A DNA stretch of 64,000 nt from Bacteroidota bacterium (GTDB lineage: Bacteria > Bacteroidota > Bacteroidia > Bacteroidales > WCHB1-69), in NCBI GenBank assembly GCA_029570835.1, contig JAKPTX010000146.1:47257-111256 (forward strand). The letters are read 5' to 3'. Below, piece by piece: positions 16,733 through 26,903 of the stretch. The notes under the pieces are model-generated. The model had not been told where the DNA came from and searched no databases. It saw only the letters and a list, made by a program, of their open reading frames with translations. The first letter of the stretch is position 1. Each line of letters begins with the position of its first letter. The translations under genes and the position numbers were made by a program.

Positions 16733-17815
16733 ATGGATGATTTGTTAGAAAAATTAGAAGCAATTTACCAAAATTGGTTAGTTATAGCGGATGAAATCAC
16801 ACAACCCGATGTGATTTCCGACATGAAACGCTATATCAAACTGAACAAAGATTATAAAGACTTAATTCCTGTTGTTGACGCTTACAAAGAGTACAAAAAT
16901 ATTGTTGATAATATAGCCAATACCAAAGAGATTATCTCCACGGAAAAAGATGAGGATTTTCGCGAGTTAGCCAAGTCTGAATTGGATGTTTTTCTGGAAC
17001 AAAAAGAGAGTTTGGAAGAGAAAATCCGTATTTTACTACTTCCATCGGATCCTCAGGATTCCAAAAATGCTCAGGTAGAAATTCGTGCCGGAACCGGTGG
17101 CGATGAGGCGAGTATCTTTGCCGGCGATCTTTTCAGAATGTATCAACATTTTGCTGATAAAAAGGGATGGAAAGTTGAAGTGCTCTCCATGACTGAAGGA
17201 ACTGTAGGCGGTTTTAAGGAGATCGTTTTTGAAGTTTCCGGAGAACAGGTGTACGGATTGTTGAAATATGAATCCGGAGTGCATCGTGTCCAACGTGTAC
17301 CTCAAACGGAATCTCAGGGCAGAGTGCATACTTCTGCCGCATCCGTTGTGGTGTTGCCTGAAGCTGATGAGTTTGATATTGAGTTGAAACAGAGTGATAT
17401 CCGTAAAGATACCTATTGTTCATCCGGACCGGGCGGACAGTCGGTGAACACAACCTACTCTGCTATCAGATTGACACACATTCCTACCGGGATTGTCGTG
17501 GCTATTCAGGACGAAAAATCGCAGATCAAGAACCTGGAAAAAGCGATGAAAGTACTTCGGAACCGACTTTTTGAAAGAGAGTACCAGAAATATCTGGATG
17601 AGATTTCATCCAAGAGAAAAACTATGGTCTCTACGGGTGACCGATCCGCTAAAATTAGAACCTACAACTATCCTCAAAACAGAGTAACCGATCACCGAAT
17701 CAACCTGACAATGTACAATTTGATCGGATTTATGGATGGTGATATTGAAGAGACCATCGAAGCACTGCAAGTTGCTGAAAATGCTGAAAAATTAAAAGAA
17801 GCTGTAGAAATTTAA
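16733..17815 (+). CDS. prfA: peptide chain release factor 1
   Basis: 360 residues, the usual RF1 length. The GGQ motif that triggers peptidyl-tRNA hydrolysis is at residues 234-236 ([11 protein letters not shown]). The stop-codon discriminator tripeptide is PQT at 190-192 in [19 protein letters not shown], a P-x-T motif that marks RF1 (UAA/UAG) rather than RF2. The domain 1 coiled-coil (1-110) and the [16 protein letters not shown] stretch are intact. It is followed 39 bp later by trxA. Confidence 0.97.
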   Translation: MDDLLEKLEAIYQNWLVIADEITQPDVISDMKRYIKLNKDYKDLIPVVDAYKEYKNIVDNIANTKEIISTEKDEDFRELAKSELDVFLEQKESLEEKIRILLLPSDPQDSKNAQVEIRAGTGGDEASIFAGDLFRMYQHFADKKGWKVEVLSMTEGTVGGFKEIVFEVSGEQVYGLLKYESGVHRVQRVPQTESQGRVHTSAASVVVLPEADEFDIELKQSDIRKDTYCSSGPGGQSVNTTYSAIRLTHIPTGIVVAIQDEKSQIKNLEKAMKVLRNRLFEREYQKYLDEISSKRKTMVSTGDRSAKIRTYNYPQNRVTDHRINLTMYNLIGFMDGDIEETIEALQVAENAEKLKEAVEI

Positions 17816-17854
17816 GATCATATTTTAACATTATTAACCAAAAAACAGATAACT

Positions 17855-18169
17855 ATGACAGTAGAAATTAATGGCGCAAATTTTGAAGAGATCACCAAAT
17901 CGGATAAATTGATCGTGATCGATTTTTGGGCTCAATGGTGTGGCCCTTGCAGAGCATTAACTCCCATCATTGAAGAAGTAGCGAAAGAGTACGAAGGCAG
18001 AGCCATCATCGGAAAATGTGATACCGATGCAAACAATGATATCGCTATGCAATTTGGCGTGAGAAATATCCCTATGATCATCTTCTTGAAAAATGGAGAT
18101 GTGAAGGATGTTCACGTTGGATTGATTAAAAAACCTGAATTGGTTAAAAAAATTGAATCCTTCTTATAA
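17855..18169 (+). CDS. trxA: thioredoxin
   Basis: 104 residues with the single thioredoxin fold. The redox motif WCGPC has its cysteines at 29 and 32 (FWAQWCGPCRALTP) and the cis-proline loop is VRNIPMIIFLKNG. No signal peptide, so it is a cytoplasmic protein disulfide reductase that would be recycled by thioredoxin reductase (not in the window). Both active cysteines and the buried aspartate (VIDFWA) are present. Confidence 0.96.
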   Translation: MTVEINGANFEEITKSDKLIVIDFWAQWCGPCRALTPIIEEVAKEYEGRAIIGKCDTDANNDIAMQFGVRNIPMIIFLKNGDVKDVHVGLIKKPELVKKIESFL

Positions 18170-18301
18170 TTCTTTATTTTTTTAAAGTTTTATTTTCTGA
18201 AACCATCCGAAAAGGTTATGGGTTTTTTGGTTATAACCCCTATTTCCATTGGGAGTGCTAAAACTGTTTCCGTGAAAGTCGGTTAATTTGCTCTTTATCC
18301 T

Positions 18302-19594
18302 ATGAATCGACGAATTCTTAAATTAGCCGTTCCTAACATTATCAGCAATATAAGTGTCCCTTTGCTCAGCATGGTCGATTTGGCTATTGCGGGACACATG
18401 GGCTCACTTTCCTTTATTGGAGCAATTGGAGTTGCAGGGGTAATCTTCAACTTTATCTACTGGAACTTCGGATTTCTACGAATGGGAACCACCGGTTTCA
18501 CTGCTCAAGCTTTGGGAGCCAGAGATTTGGAAGAGGTGATTACCATTATGATGCGAGGTATCCTGATTGCATTGACTATCTCCCTGATATTGATTATTTT
18601 ACAGTCACCGATTCTCAAATTTGCCCTGATTTTTATCAAAGTTTCCCCCGAAACACAGCAACCCATCATCGATTACTTCTACATCCGAATCTGGGCTGCA
18701 CCCTGTACCCTACTCTTGTACGTTGCCAAAGGATGGTTTATCGGGATGCAAAACTCCCGTTTCCCGATGATTATTGCCATCACAGTCAATGTTTTGAATA
18801 TCGCTTTCAGTCTGCTGTTTGTGTACGGATTAAATATGGGATTCAAAGGGATTGCGCTTGGAACTGTTGTCGCCGAATACACCGGTTTGCTGCTGGCTGC
18901 AACGCTGTGGCTCATTTACTACGGAAAATTGAGAAAATATTACAATCGTAAATCCCTATTCCAATTACATCTGTGGGTCAACTTCTTCAAGGTAAACTCC
19001 GACATCTTTTTGAGAACTTTCTGTCTGATTATCGTTTTCACCAGCTTTACGAGTTTCTCTGCCCGATTTGGCGATACCGTACTGGCTGTCAACACGTTAT
19101 TGATGCAGCTATTCACCCTTTTCTCCTATATCATGGATGGATTTGCGTATGCTGCGGAGTCGCTCACCGGTATATTTGTGGGAGCCAAAAACAAAGGAAG
19201 TTTAAAATTAGCGATTCGTTATATTTTTCGATGGGGTTGGATTTTGACCACTTTTTTTACTTTGATCTATTTTATTTGGGGGGAGGAGATTCTGAGTCTC
19301 TTCACCAATGAACAGACAGTTTTGGAAGCCTCCCGTACTTACTTCTGGTGGGTCTTGCTGATTCCTATTTCGGGGTTTGCAGCCTTTTTGTGGGACGGGA
19401 TCTATGTTGGTGCAACAGCCTCCAAGGCAATGCGTAATGCCATTTTTATCGCCACCGCTGCCTACTTCCTTTTCTATTACGGCTTCAGCCAATTTATGGG
19501 CAACAACGCCCTTTGGGTTTCACTCCTTTTATTCCTGTTACTCAGAGGATTAGGAATGAGATTCTTTGCACCCAAAGCGATATACAACTTTTGA
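18302..19594 (+). CDS. MATE family efflux transporter (DinF-like)
   Basis: 430 residues with about twelve hydrophobic helices arranged as two six-helix halves. The N-terminal signature AVPNIISNISVPLLSMVDLAIAGHMGS and FLRMGTTGFTAQALGARD are typical of the DinF branch of MATE proteins. It would export organic cations or drugs in exchange for Na+ or H+ across the inner membrane; the substrate is unknown. The stop codon is immediately followed by GGCGGAA-type heptad repeats. Confidence 0.93.
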   Translation: MNRRILKLAVPNIISNISVPLLSMVDLAIAGHMGSLSFIGAIGVAGVIFNFIYWNFGFLRMGTTGFTAQALGARDLEEVITIMMRGILIALTISLILIILQSPILKFALIFIKVSPETQQPIIDYFYIRIWAAPCTLLLYVAKGWFIGMQNSRFPMIIAITVNVLNIAFSLLFVYGLNMGFKGIALGTVVAEYTGLLLAATLWLIYYGKLRKYYNRKSLFQLHLWVNFFKVNSDIFLRTFCLIIVFTSFTSFSARFGDTVLAVNTLLMQLFTLFSYIMDGFAYAAESLTGIFVGAKNKGSLKLAIRYIFRWGWILTTFFTLIYFIWGEEILSLFTNEQTVLEASRTYFWWVLLIPISGFAAFLWDGIYVGATASKAMRNAIFIATAAYFLFYYGFSQFMGNNALWVSLLLFLLLRGLGMRFFAPKAIYNF

Positions 19595-19876
19595 GGAAGG
19601 CGGAAGGGTGAAGGCGGAAGGCGGAATAAACAATTATGAATTACGAATTACGAGATCCTAAATTTAGAATTTAGAATGTAGAATTAAGAATTAAAAAATG
19701 TGTGGAAATATGATTTAACTACTTGATATTCAATTATATCTATAAGATAGGTTTTATTTTTTGCCATTTTCAATTTTCAACTTTCAATTATGAAAAAACT
19801 TTCGCCTTCCGACTTTCGACTTTTTTAATTACCTTTGCCAAGTGATCCTCAAAAGTCAAAATAAATATTTTTAATC
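19595..19876. repeat. repeat-rich intergenic region A (GGCGGAA and AATTACG heptads)
   Basis: This gap starts with several GGCGGAA-like units (19595-19626), then AATTACG-type units ending in CGAGATCCTAAAT (19633-19662), TAGAATT-type units to about 19692, and CAATTTTC/CAACTTTC units near 19767-19789. The unit ending in GAGATCCTAAAT is repeated exactly at 21475-21499. At 19813-19841 is a 29-bp module with a TACCTTTG box that recurs with one mismatch at 59028-59056. No gene is evident. Confidence 0.75.
19813..19841 (+). repeat. 29-bp promoter-bearing module, copy 1
   Basis: Begins CTTTCGACTTTTTTAA and ends in CCAA, containing the -7 box TACCTTTG at 19830-19837. Matches 59028-59056 at 28 of 29 positions. 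It lies 36 bp before the start of a secreted-protein gene and could be its promoter. Confidence 0.75.
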
Positions 19877-20698
19877 ATGATGAAGCAATTGAAAATATTA
19901 TTTTTTTGCATAGGAATTTTACTGAATGGTTTCACGTTATATTCCCAAACAGGGGATAATGATAAACTTGTATTAAAACTTCCTGAATACGAAATCAAGA
20001 ATCCTGTAATATATAGTTTGTTGGATAGTTTGGATATGCTTTCTGAAGAGTGTATTTTTTGTCTTCTGAATAAACCCTATTTCTACCGATTTTTTATTAC
20101 ATATGAAACAGATACAACCATCAGAATTTTCGCTGATATTGAACAATATGATCTTACAATTTGGGAAATTCTCAAGAAAGAAAACTGCACAGGTTTTCTT
20201 TATCATAATAACATTTTGGCTATAATTTCTATAAATTGCTCAATAGATGATCTCTTCGTGACTAAAAGTGATTCTATGCGAGATTTTTATTATCAAAAAA
20301 ACATTCCAATAACTCAAAAAGAGTGGCCGATTGAATCGGCTAGTTTGCGTTATCAATATTCAGAAGGACAGTTGAATAAAAATGGAGTTAGGGGAGAATG
20401 TAGTAAAAAAGCCCATTTTTTTCAAAAAATTCAAGAAGGCGACACATGGGAATTGTTACTCAATGAATGTAAATGCACCGAAGAAATATTGAATTATATG
20501 GATGGAAAGTATGTAGGAGAGTTACCTAATGTTGGAGAATATCTTATTGTTGAATATAATCTTACTGATAATAAGGAAGTTACAATGAATAGAATCTCTT
20601 ATGAAACGGTGTACCCTGTCAAAAAACCTTTCTTTTACTATTATAACCGAATAACTCCTATTTACCAGAATGGCTTTTATATTGGAATTCTGTTTTAG
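19877..20698 (+). CDS. secreted protein of unknown function
   Basis: 273 residues with a signal peptide (MMKQLKILFFCIGILLNGFTLYSQ, cleavage after about residue 23). The mature part contains several cysteines (CIFCLL, NECKCTEE) and many aromatic residues; no family was recognised. It is flanked on both sides by repeat-rich DNA and followed by a second secreted protein gene 40 bp later. A TAnnTTTG box in a dispersed repeat module lies upstream. Low GC and no homology to core genes suggest accessory DNA. Confidence 0.7.
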   Translation: MMKQLKILFFCIGILLNGFTLYSQTGDNDKLVLKLPEYEIKNPVIYSLLDSLDMLSEECIFCLLNKPYFYRFFITYETDTTIRIFADIEQYDLTIWEILKKENCTGFLYHNNILAIISINCSIDDLFVTKSDSMRDFYYQKNIPITQKEWPIESASLRYQYSEGQLNKNGVRGECSKKAHFFQKIQEGDTWELLLNECKCTEEILNYMDGKYVGELPNVGEYLIVEYNLTDNKEVTMNRISYETVYPVKKPFFYYYNRITPIYQNGFYIGILF

Positions 20699-20738
20699 AA
20701 TAAAGACACCTTTGAATCAATCCCCAAAATGTAAAGTG

Positions 20739-21377
20739 ATGAAAAGAATTGTGATTTTATTTTTAATGCTCATTTCTACTTACATTGTTATGAGTCAAAA
20801 CCGATTAGATTCTTTACTTGTTGAATATTATAGTTTATCTGAAAATTCAAAAGATAGCAATCAATATAAGGCATCTTTCTTTCAAGTTTTTCCTGATAAT
20901 TTTCAATTATTTAATTCCACTTATGGCTATAAAGAGATAAATGAAGATTCTACCTATTATTCTCCTCTTTATTCTGTTTCCAGTGAACACATCGATAGGT
21001 TTTACTCCACAATAGATGTAGTTGATAAAACAGATTTCTATAAAAAGATTATAAATATATCTCAAAATAGTTATTGGGCTGCAGATGCGGTAAATTATTT
21101 TCAGTATAAATTACAAGAACTTTTTTTAAATAATACAGAAGATTTTCTGAAAATATTGGAGGGCTATTCTGATATTGAGATTAAAACTTTTTGGCATTTC
21201 TTTTTTGATGGTATCATAGTTGATCACCCGGATAATATTAGTATGTATGGGAAAGTTTACAGAAAAGTTAATGAATTACACTATAATCATATTTTAACTT
21301 TATTGCGGGAACAGTTTCAATATGATTTACACGAATATATTTTGAGTCCTTGGGCAAAAGAAATAGAAAATCAATAA
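20739..21377 (+). CDS. secreted protein of unknown function
   Basis: 212 residues from the ATG at 20739, which gives a clean signal peptide (MKRIVILFLMLISTYIVMSQ); an in-frame upstream extension overlaps the previous gene and lacks this. The mature part is mainly alpha-helical in appearance, rich in Tyr, Phe, Asn and Asp. No known domain recognised. With the preceding gene it forms a two-gene accessory unit between repeat regions A and B. Confidence 0.7.
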   Translation: MKRIVILFLMLISTYIVMSQNRLDSLLVEYYSLSENSKDSNQYKASFFQVFPDNFQLFNSTYGYKEINEDSTYYSPLYSVSSEHIDRFYSTIDVVDKTDFYKKIINISQNSYWAADAVNYFQYKLQELFLNNTEDFLKILEGYSDIEIKTFWHFFFDGIIVDHPDNISMYGKVYRKVNELHYNHILTLLREQFQYDLHEYILSPWAKEIENQ

Positions 21378-21793
21378 ATAATAGCAAAACATTGATCCTG
21401 AGAGAGATATGACATTATAAAGGCGGACTAGGATTAATAGGATTAAAAAAAGGCGGAAGGCGGAACAATTACGAATTACGAATTACGAGATCCTAAATCT
21501 ATAATTATTTGATTATCAAGTATTTAGAAATATATTTACTTCTTACTTCTTATTTCTTATTTGGTATTTAAAATAAACAGGGGGCAGAATTTGGGGTGTC
21601 TTTTTTGTTAATCCATCACCCCACTCTGGAATGTTATCCTTTTGAGAAAAACCTTGTGAAGGCGGAATGAATATAGAATTAACAAAAATTTGTTAACAAA
21701 TCTTCCTTGACATCTTGTATAAATAAATAAAAAGTACTATTTTTGAGGCATAATTATAAATAATAAAACCGTCATTAAAGCGGATATAAGATA
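21378..21793. repeat. repeat-rich intergenic region B
   Basis: A 416-bp gap. It holds AGGCGGA and GGCGGAA units (21421-21464), AATTACG units (21467-21490), CTTCTTA/TTTCTTA units (21538-21565), one 52-bp G-run/CCCCACTC element (21580-21631) and a further GGCGGAA at 21660. A likely -7 box of the AbiE operon (TATTTTTG, 21738-21745) lies near the right end. No gene is evident. Confidence 0.75.
21580..21631 (+). repeat. 52-bp dispersed element, copy 1
   Basis: Starts GGGGGCAG and ends CCCCACTCTGGAA. Internally, GGGGTG and CACCCC could pair. Preceded by a CTTATTT-rich tract and AAATAAA. The same termini, spacing and flanks recur at 33898-33948, 56300-56350, 58798-58852 and 61559-61610. Confidence 0.75.
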
Positions 21794-22576
21794 ATGAAAT
21801 ATGCTTATAAGATGACACAAAACGATTTTATTAAATATCTTGAAGAACAGGAAATTCAGTTTTTTGATATTCGAACACTTAAAATTGAACTTGATTTAGA
21901 CAATCGAACTATCAATGAAATTGTTGAAAATCTTGTTGCAAAAGGTTTTCTTGCTCGCCTTGAACGTGGGAAATATTGTCGTGCCCATTTTAGAGATGAA
22001 AATGTAATAGGTACTTTTCTTGCAAAAGAGGGTGCTGTTGCCTATTGGTCAGCATTGAACTTACACGGACTTACAGAGCAGTTTCCCAATAAAGTTTTTA
22101 TACAAACCACTCAACTCAAAAAAGAAGTTGAATTTGCCGGAATAACCTATCAATTCATTAAAATTAAACCCAATAAGCGAACAGGAATTGTTTTTAACGG
22201 GTACGGAAATTATCAATACCCAATTACTGACATTGAAAAAACGATTGTGGATTGCTTTGATTTACCAAAATATTCAGGCGGTTTTGCAGAGTTAATTAGA
22301 GCATTTTATATTGCAAAATTAAATTCAGCAAAGTTGAAAAACTATTGCGAAGCCGTGAATAATATTGCTGTAACAAAGCGACTTGGATTTTTGGCAGAAT
22401 TTTTTGAAAAGAAAAATTTACAGAGTTTTATTAAATATGCCCGCTCCAAAGTTAATCGCAGTTATAACCTCTTTGATATTTTTGGCGAAAATACCGGCGA
22501 AATAAACAGCGTTTGGCGTTTGAAAATGAATTTATCAAATGAAACCATTTTAGGAATTGTGAAAAATCAGTATTAA
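21794..22576 (+). CDS. abiEi: AbiEi-family antitoxin of a type IV toxin-antitoxin system
   Basis: 260 residues with an N-terminal winged-helix region (about 8-60: LDNRTINEIVENLVAKGFLARLERGKYC) followed by the AbiEi domain (LAKEGAVAYWSALNLHGLTEQFPNKVFI, TDIEKTIVDCFDLPKYSGG). AbiEi proteins repress their own operon and counteract the AbiEii nucleotidyltransferase. The toxin gene begins 1 bp after the stop. The pair is flanked by repeats and looks horizontally acquired. Reads full length and intact. Confidence 0.9.
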   Translation: MKYAYKMTQNDFIKYLEEQEIQFFDIRTLKIELDLDNRTINEIVENLVAKGFLARLERGKYCRAHFRDENVIGTFLAKEGAVAYWSALNLHGLTEQFPNKVFIQTTQLKKEVEFAGITYQFIKIKPNKRTGIVFNGYGNYQYPITDIEKTIVDCFDLPKYSGGFAELIRAFYIAKLNSAKLKNYCEAVNNIAVTKRLGFLAEFFEKKNLQSFIKYARSKVNRSYNLFDIFGENTGEINSVWRLKMNLSNETILGIVKNQY

Positions 22577-22577
22577 A

Positions 22578-23441
22578 ATGATTACTAAAAACGAGATCAA
22601 TAGATTGGCAATAGAGCAAAAAGTTCGCACCACAACCATTGATAAAGATTGGGTTTTGGGACATTTTCTTGATGCGATTTACACTGTTCCTGAATGTCGT
22701 GAAAATCTGGTTTTTAAAGGCGGAACTTGTTTGAAAAAATGTCGTTTCCCTAATTATCGTTTTTCCGAAGACCTTGATTTTACAGCTATAAATGCAAATT
22801 TTGTGTTTGATATGAAAATGCTGAAAAAGATTGTAGCGCTTATTTCAGAACGTGCAGAAATACCTTTGTATATTCAATCACTTGAAAATTTGCAGTTTAA
22901 CAATCAACTTACGGGATTTAGAGCGAAAGTTAAGTTTTGGGGAGCAGATCACAGTAAAAATCAGCAACCACCAGAGCCAAATCGCTGGCAGACAAGCATA
23001 AAAATTGAGATAATTTTATATGAAAAGATGATTTTTGAACCGGAAGTTGCAAATATCATTCACAATTACAGCGATAAGCTAACCGAAAATGCTCAAAATA
23101 TACCAATTTATAGCATTTATGAAGTGCTTTCTGAAAAACTTCGAGCATTGATACAGCGTTCATATAAAGCCCCAAGAGATTATTATGATATTTGGTATTT
23201 GAGCCGGAATATTGAAAATATTGATTGGCAAAAGGTTGTAAATGGTTTTAACAAAAAAGTAAAATACAAAAAAATCCAATATTCAGGCATAGAAGATTTG
23301 ATAAATAAAGACAACAAAATTCTAAAATCTGCGTGGAAAAACAGTTTGGAACACCAAATAGAAGAGGGGAAACTGCCTGAATATGAAACTGTATGCGACG
23401 ATTTAAAACAACTTTTTGTTAAGATATTTAAAAAACAATAA
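22578..23441 (+). CDS. abiEii: AbiEii/AbiGii family nucleotidyltransferase toxin
   Basis: 287 residues. The nucleotidyltransferase motif is present: KGGT at 47-50 and the metal-binding acidic pair Asp65/Asp67 in FSEDLDF. Downstream conserved stretches are EKLRALIQR and PRDYYDIWYL. AbiEii enzymes transfer nucleotides onto cellular RNA, reported for tRNA acceptor ends, to arrest growth during phage infection or plasmid loss. It lies 1 bp after abiEi. All key residues are intact, so the toxin is probably active when freed. Confidence 0.92.
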   Translation: MITKNEINRLAIEQKVRTTTIDKDWVLGHFLDAIYTVPECRENLVFKGGTCLKKCRFPNYRFSEDLDFTAINANFVFDMKMLKKIVALISERAEIPLYIQSLENLQFNNQLTGFRAKVKFWGADHSKNQQPPEPNRWQTSIKIEIILYEKMIFEPEVANIIHNYSDKLTENAQNIPIYSIYEVLSEKLRALIQRSYKAPRDYYDIWYLSRNIENIDWQKVVNGFNKKVKYKKIQYSGIEDLINKDNKILKSAWKNSLEHQIEEGKLPEYETVCDDLKQLFVKIFKKQ

Positions 23442-23587
23442 TCAACACAAAAACCTAACAAAGGGTAACATTATAATAAATTTGGGCTAAAGCCATTTTG
23501 ATTTCGGATTTCGGAATGCGGATTTCGGATTTATATCCCTGATTATCAAATCATACATAATAATTTTGAAAATGGTCGTAGAAATCC
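23442..23587. repeat. short intergenic region C with GATTTCG heptads
   Basis: Contains four GATTTCG/GGAATGC-type units at 23501-23532 and a short palindromic GGGCTAAAGCC at 23485-23495. It separates the AbiE operon from the convergent cysteine desulfidase gene. Confidence 0.55.
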
Positions 23588-24931
23588 CTAATTGTCTAAT
23601 TTTGATACCATAATTTTCAGGATCATATCATCGGTGGCTTGCATTCCTTTGGAGCCGATATTGGTTAAGTTTTTGATGGTTTTTTCGATATCTTTTTCAA
23701 TAATTCCATCATTGTCGGAGATGCAAATATTATCCATAGCCAACAAAACCGATTGTACTGCCGAAGAGATTCCTGATGCTACTTTGAGAGAACATCCGAT
23801 TTTGGCTCCGTCACACACCATTCCGGTCATATTACCAATCATGTTTTTAATCGTGAATTCCACTTGTTGCAAATTGCCTCCTGCCAAATAGGCCATCCCG
23901 CAAGCAGCCCCAATTGAGGCAACCAATGCTCCGCATAGAGCGGAAAGTCTGCCCAATTGTCCTTTGATATGGATGGTCATCAGGTGACTCAACATCAACG
24001 CGCGAGCCAATTCCTCGTCAGAACTTTCAAAATATTCCGCAGCGGCAACCACCGGCACTGTCGCCGTAATACCCTGATTGCCACTTCCACTATTGCTCAT
24101 CGCCGGTAACAAGGAACCTGCCATTCTTGCATCTGAAGCTGCCGCTGAAAGTGCCATAGAGTGGGTTAATAAACCATATCCCAAAATATTTTTATGAATA
24201 TTTCTCTGTATTGTTCTTCCAACCTGCAAGCCGTACTCTTTTGATAATCCCTCTTCTGCCAGAGCTTTGTTCATTTTGCCTGATTCCAAAATAAATTCAA
24301 TATCCTGATATTCAGCCTTTTGTACAAAATCCCAAATGACAGCCACACTCAAACCCACTTCCAATATTGAGTTCATCTGCTCTTCACCATCCAGTACACA
24401 GTGGTTCTCCTCTACGGCATCGGAGTTTTCATTAAAAAGTATGGTCTGATCATAATCGTAATAAACGATGTTATCGTGCATGTCCTGGATAATTGTTGTT
24501 GCTTTATGATTATCGTTCCTTGCTGTCGCCTTAATGTACAGTTTTTTAGATGTTGTTGCCATCCTCACTCTCACATTTCCTTGAGCTAAAATGGATTGAG
24601 CCATCTCGATTTTCTCCGGTGTTACCTCTTTTAAAACTTCCAGATTATACTCTGTTTTTCCGCACACCATCGACAATGCTGAAGCTATATCCAACCCGAT
24701 CATATTGGTTCCCGGAATGCCCACTCCCATTCCATTTTTTAAAATGTTGGGACTGACTTCCACCCAAACTTGTGTGGGTTCTTCATTGTTGGATCTTAGT
24801 ATTTCACAAGATTTTGCCACTGCCAAAGCAACCGCTACCGGTTCGGTACATCCAAGGGCATATTTTACTTCTGATTTGACTAAGTTAATAATTTGCGTAA
24901 TTTTATCAGGGCTCATATCGGTAACTTTCAT
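23588..24931 (-). CDS. cyuA: L-cysteine desulfidase / serine dehydratase alpha-like protein (UPF0597)
   Basis: 447 residues, the usual length of the CyuA/YhaM family. Signature stretches are VKYALGCTEPVAVALAVAK near the N-terminus, MGVGIPGTNMIGL, SNSGSGNQGITATVPVVAAA and MVCDGAKIGCSLKVASG; cysteines in these likely ligate a [4Fe-4S] cluster. The reaction is L-cysteine to pyruvate, ammonia and sulfide. A minus-strand TATTTTTG box at 24977-24984 with a TTG 17 nt away may be its promoter. Activity on serine instead of cysteine cannot be excluded. Confidence 0.85.
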   Translation of the reverse strand: MKVTDMSPDKITQIINLVKSEVKYALGCTEPVAVALAVAKSCEILRSNNEEPTQVWVEVSPNILKNGMGVGIPGTNMIGLDIASALSMVCGKTEYNLEVLKEVTPEKIEMAQSILAQGNVRVRMATTSKKLYIKATARNDNHKATTIIQDMHDNIVYYDYDQTILFNENSDAVEENHCVLDGEEQMNSILEVGLSVAVIWDFVQKAEYQDIEFILESGKMNKALAEEGLSKEYGLQVGRTIQRNIHKNILGYGLLTHSMALSAAASDARMAGSLLPAMSNSGSGNQGITATVPVVAAAEYFESSDEELARALMLSHLMTIHIKGQLGRLSALCGALVASIGAACGMAYLAGGNLQQVEFTIKNMIGNMTGMVCDGAKIGCSLKVASGISSAVQSVLLAMDNICISDNDGIIEKDIEKTIKNLTNIGSKGMQATDDMILKIMVSKLDN

Positions 24932-25007
24932 TAAATTAGACGTTTACAATATTTAACAATAGTTTTGTACAACCTACAAAAATACTGAAATTTTTAGAAC
25001 TCAAATT

Positions 25008-25038
25008 TTGAAGATTTGTTCATTATTTCGTATCTTTG
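25008..25038 (+). promoter_or_regulatory. promoter of aspS
   Basis: TTG (25008-25010), 20 nt, TATCTTTG (25031-25038), 43 bp before the aspS ATG. Confidence 0.7.
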
Positions 25039-25081
25039 CGGATTGTATTTTAATGTAATTTAAGATCTAATTATTGACAAT

Positions 25082-26848
25082 ATGACTATGACTGCATACA
25101 GAACACATCATTGTGGTGAACTCAATATGAATTTCGTTGGAAAAGAGGTAACTCTGATTGGATGGATTCAGAAAAACAGAATCATGGGAGGGATGATTTT
25201 CATCGATTTACGTGACAGATACGGCATTACCCAATTGGTTTTTAATCACGAAGTGAACGCGGCTTTGGCAGAAAAAGCTGAAAAGCTTGGTCGTGAGTGG
25301 ATTATCCAGGTTTCCGGCACAGTGATGGAACGCTATAGCAAAAATCCTAACATCCCAACGGGAGATATTGAGATTATGGTGAACCAACTTCAGGTGATCA
25401 ACCAATCGAAAGTGCCCCCATTCACCATTGAAGATCAAACCGATGGCGGAGATGAGTTGCGTATGAAGTATCGCTATCTGGATTTGCGCCGAAACAAAGT
25501 GAAAAACAACCTGATTTTCAGAAATAATGTGGGTTTAGCCGTGAGAAACTATCTCCAATCTGTGGGATTTCTCGAGATTGAGACTCCATTTTTGATCAAA
25601 TCGACTCCGGAAGGAGCCCGCGACTTTATCGTTCCTTCCAGAATACATCCGGGAGAATTCTACGCTTTACCCCAATCGCCCCAAACCTTCAAACAGCTGT
25701 TGATGGTTTCCGGATTTGACCGATATTTCCAAATTGTTCGCTGTTTCCGTGATGAGGATTTAAGAGCAGACAGACAACCGGAGTTTACTCAAATCGACTG
25801 TGAAATGTCGTTTGTGAGTCAAGAGGATATTTTGACCACATTTGAGGGATTGGTGAAGCATATTTTTGCGCAAATCAAACAGATTGAAATAGGACCGATT
25901 CCAAGAATGACCTATCAGGATGCGATGAACTTGTATGGATCTGACAAACCGGATATCCGATTTGGAATGCAGTTTGTCAACCTGACTCCTTACTTGCAAC
26001 ATCGTGATTTCTCGATCTTTAACCAAGCGGAATGGATTGGAGGAATCGTTGTTCCCGGTGCAGCCAACTACACCCGCAAACAGTTGGACAACATTACTGA
26101 ATTTGTTCGTCGTCCGCAAATTGGCGCTTCCGGAATGGTGTATATCATGTGTCAGCCGGAAGGAACTTTCAAATCCTCTGTGGATAAGTTCTACAATCAG
26201 GAGGATTTGCAAGAAGTGGCTAAACATAGCAATGCCAATGCCGGTGACCTCATCCTGATATTAAGCGGCAAAAAAGAGCAAACCCAAAAACAGTTGGGAG
26301 AATTGCGTTTAGAGATGGGAAATCGGTTGGAATTACGAAAAGCCGGCGATTATAAACCGTTGTGGGTTGTTGACTTCCCTCTGTTGGAGTGGGATGAAGA
26401 AACTGCGCGTTTTTACGCCAAACACCACCCGTTTACCGCTCCCAAACCGGAACATATCGAGCTTTTGCAAACTGATCCGGGAGCTGTGAATGCCAATGCT
26501 TACGATTTGGTGATTAACGGAACAGAGATTGGTGGAGGTTCTATCCGTATTCATGATACCCAACTGCAATCTCAAATGTTTAAAGTTCTGGGATTTACCG
26601 AAGAGGAAGCACAAGCGCAATTTGGCTTCTTGTTGGATGCATTCCAATATGGTGCGCCTCCACACGGTGGAATTGCTTTCGGATTTGACCGCCTCTGCGC
26701 AGTCCTTTCCGACACCGATTCTATCAGGGACTTTATTGCTTTTCCGAAAAACAATGCAGCCAGAGACACGATGATCCAGGCTCCGGCACGTGTTTCCGAG
26801 GAGCAATTGAACGAACTTTCTATCACGATACAGGAGCGAGAAGCGTAA
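25082..26848 (+). CDS. aspS: aspartate--tRNA ligase
   Basis: 588 residues, matching bacterial-type AspRS. The N-terminal OB-fold anticodon-binding domain (1-105, with [26 protein letters not shown]) is followed by class II catalytic motifs: motif 2 [18 protein letters not shown] and motif 3 GIAFGFDRL, and an inserted GAD domain (about 290-420). It charges tRNA-Asp in the cytoplasm. Whether it also charges tRNA-Asn was not resolved. A second ATG two codons in is an alternative start. Confidence 0.97.
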   Translation: MTMTAYRTHHCGELNMNFVGKEVTLIGWIQKNRIMGGMIFIDLRDRYGITQLVFNHEVNAALAEKAEKLGREWIIQVSGTVMERYSKNPNIPTGDIEIMVNQLQVINQSKVPPFTIEDQTDGGDELRMKYRYLDLRRNKVKNNLIFRNNVGLAVRNYLQSVGFLEIETPFLIKSTPEGARDFIVPSRIHPGEFYALPQSPQTFKQLLMVSGFDRYFQIVRCFRDEDLRADRQPEFTQIDCEMSFVSQEDILTTFEGLVKHIFAQIKQIEIGPIPRMTYQDAMNLYGSDKPDIRFGMQFVNLTPYLQHRDFSIFNQAEWIGGIVVPGAANYTRKQLDNITEFVRRPQIGASGMVYIMCQPEGTFKSSVDKFYNQEDLQEVAKHSNANAGDLILILSGKKEQTQKQLGELRLEMGNRLELRKAGDYKPLWVVDFPLLEWDEETARFYAKHHPFTAPKPEHIELLQTDPGAVNANAYDLVINGTEIGGGSIRIHDTQLQSQMFKVLGFTEEEAQAQFGFLLDAFQYGAPPHGGIAFGFDRLCAVLSDTDSIRDFIAFPKNNAARDTMIQAPARVSEEQLNELSITIQEREA

Positions 26849-26903
26849 CTTTTCCTCCCCCCCTTTTTTTAATAAAAACAAATAAAAAAGAAAAAAAACA
26901 ACA

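Noticed and set aside
18170..18301. Possible structured RNA between trxA and the MATE gene
   Set aside because: A short GGGTT/AACCC hairpin is present, but no tRNA or riboswitch pattern could be built.
23485..23495. GGGCTAAAGCC as a REP element
   Set aside because: Single short copy in the window; too little to call a family.
26787..26792. CACGTG core in aspS as a parS site
   Set aside because: Only the core and a few right-hand bases fit; the left arm does not match.
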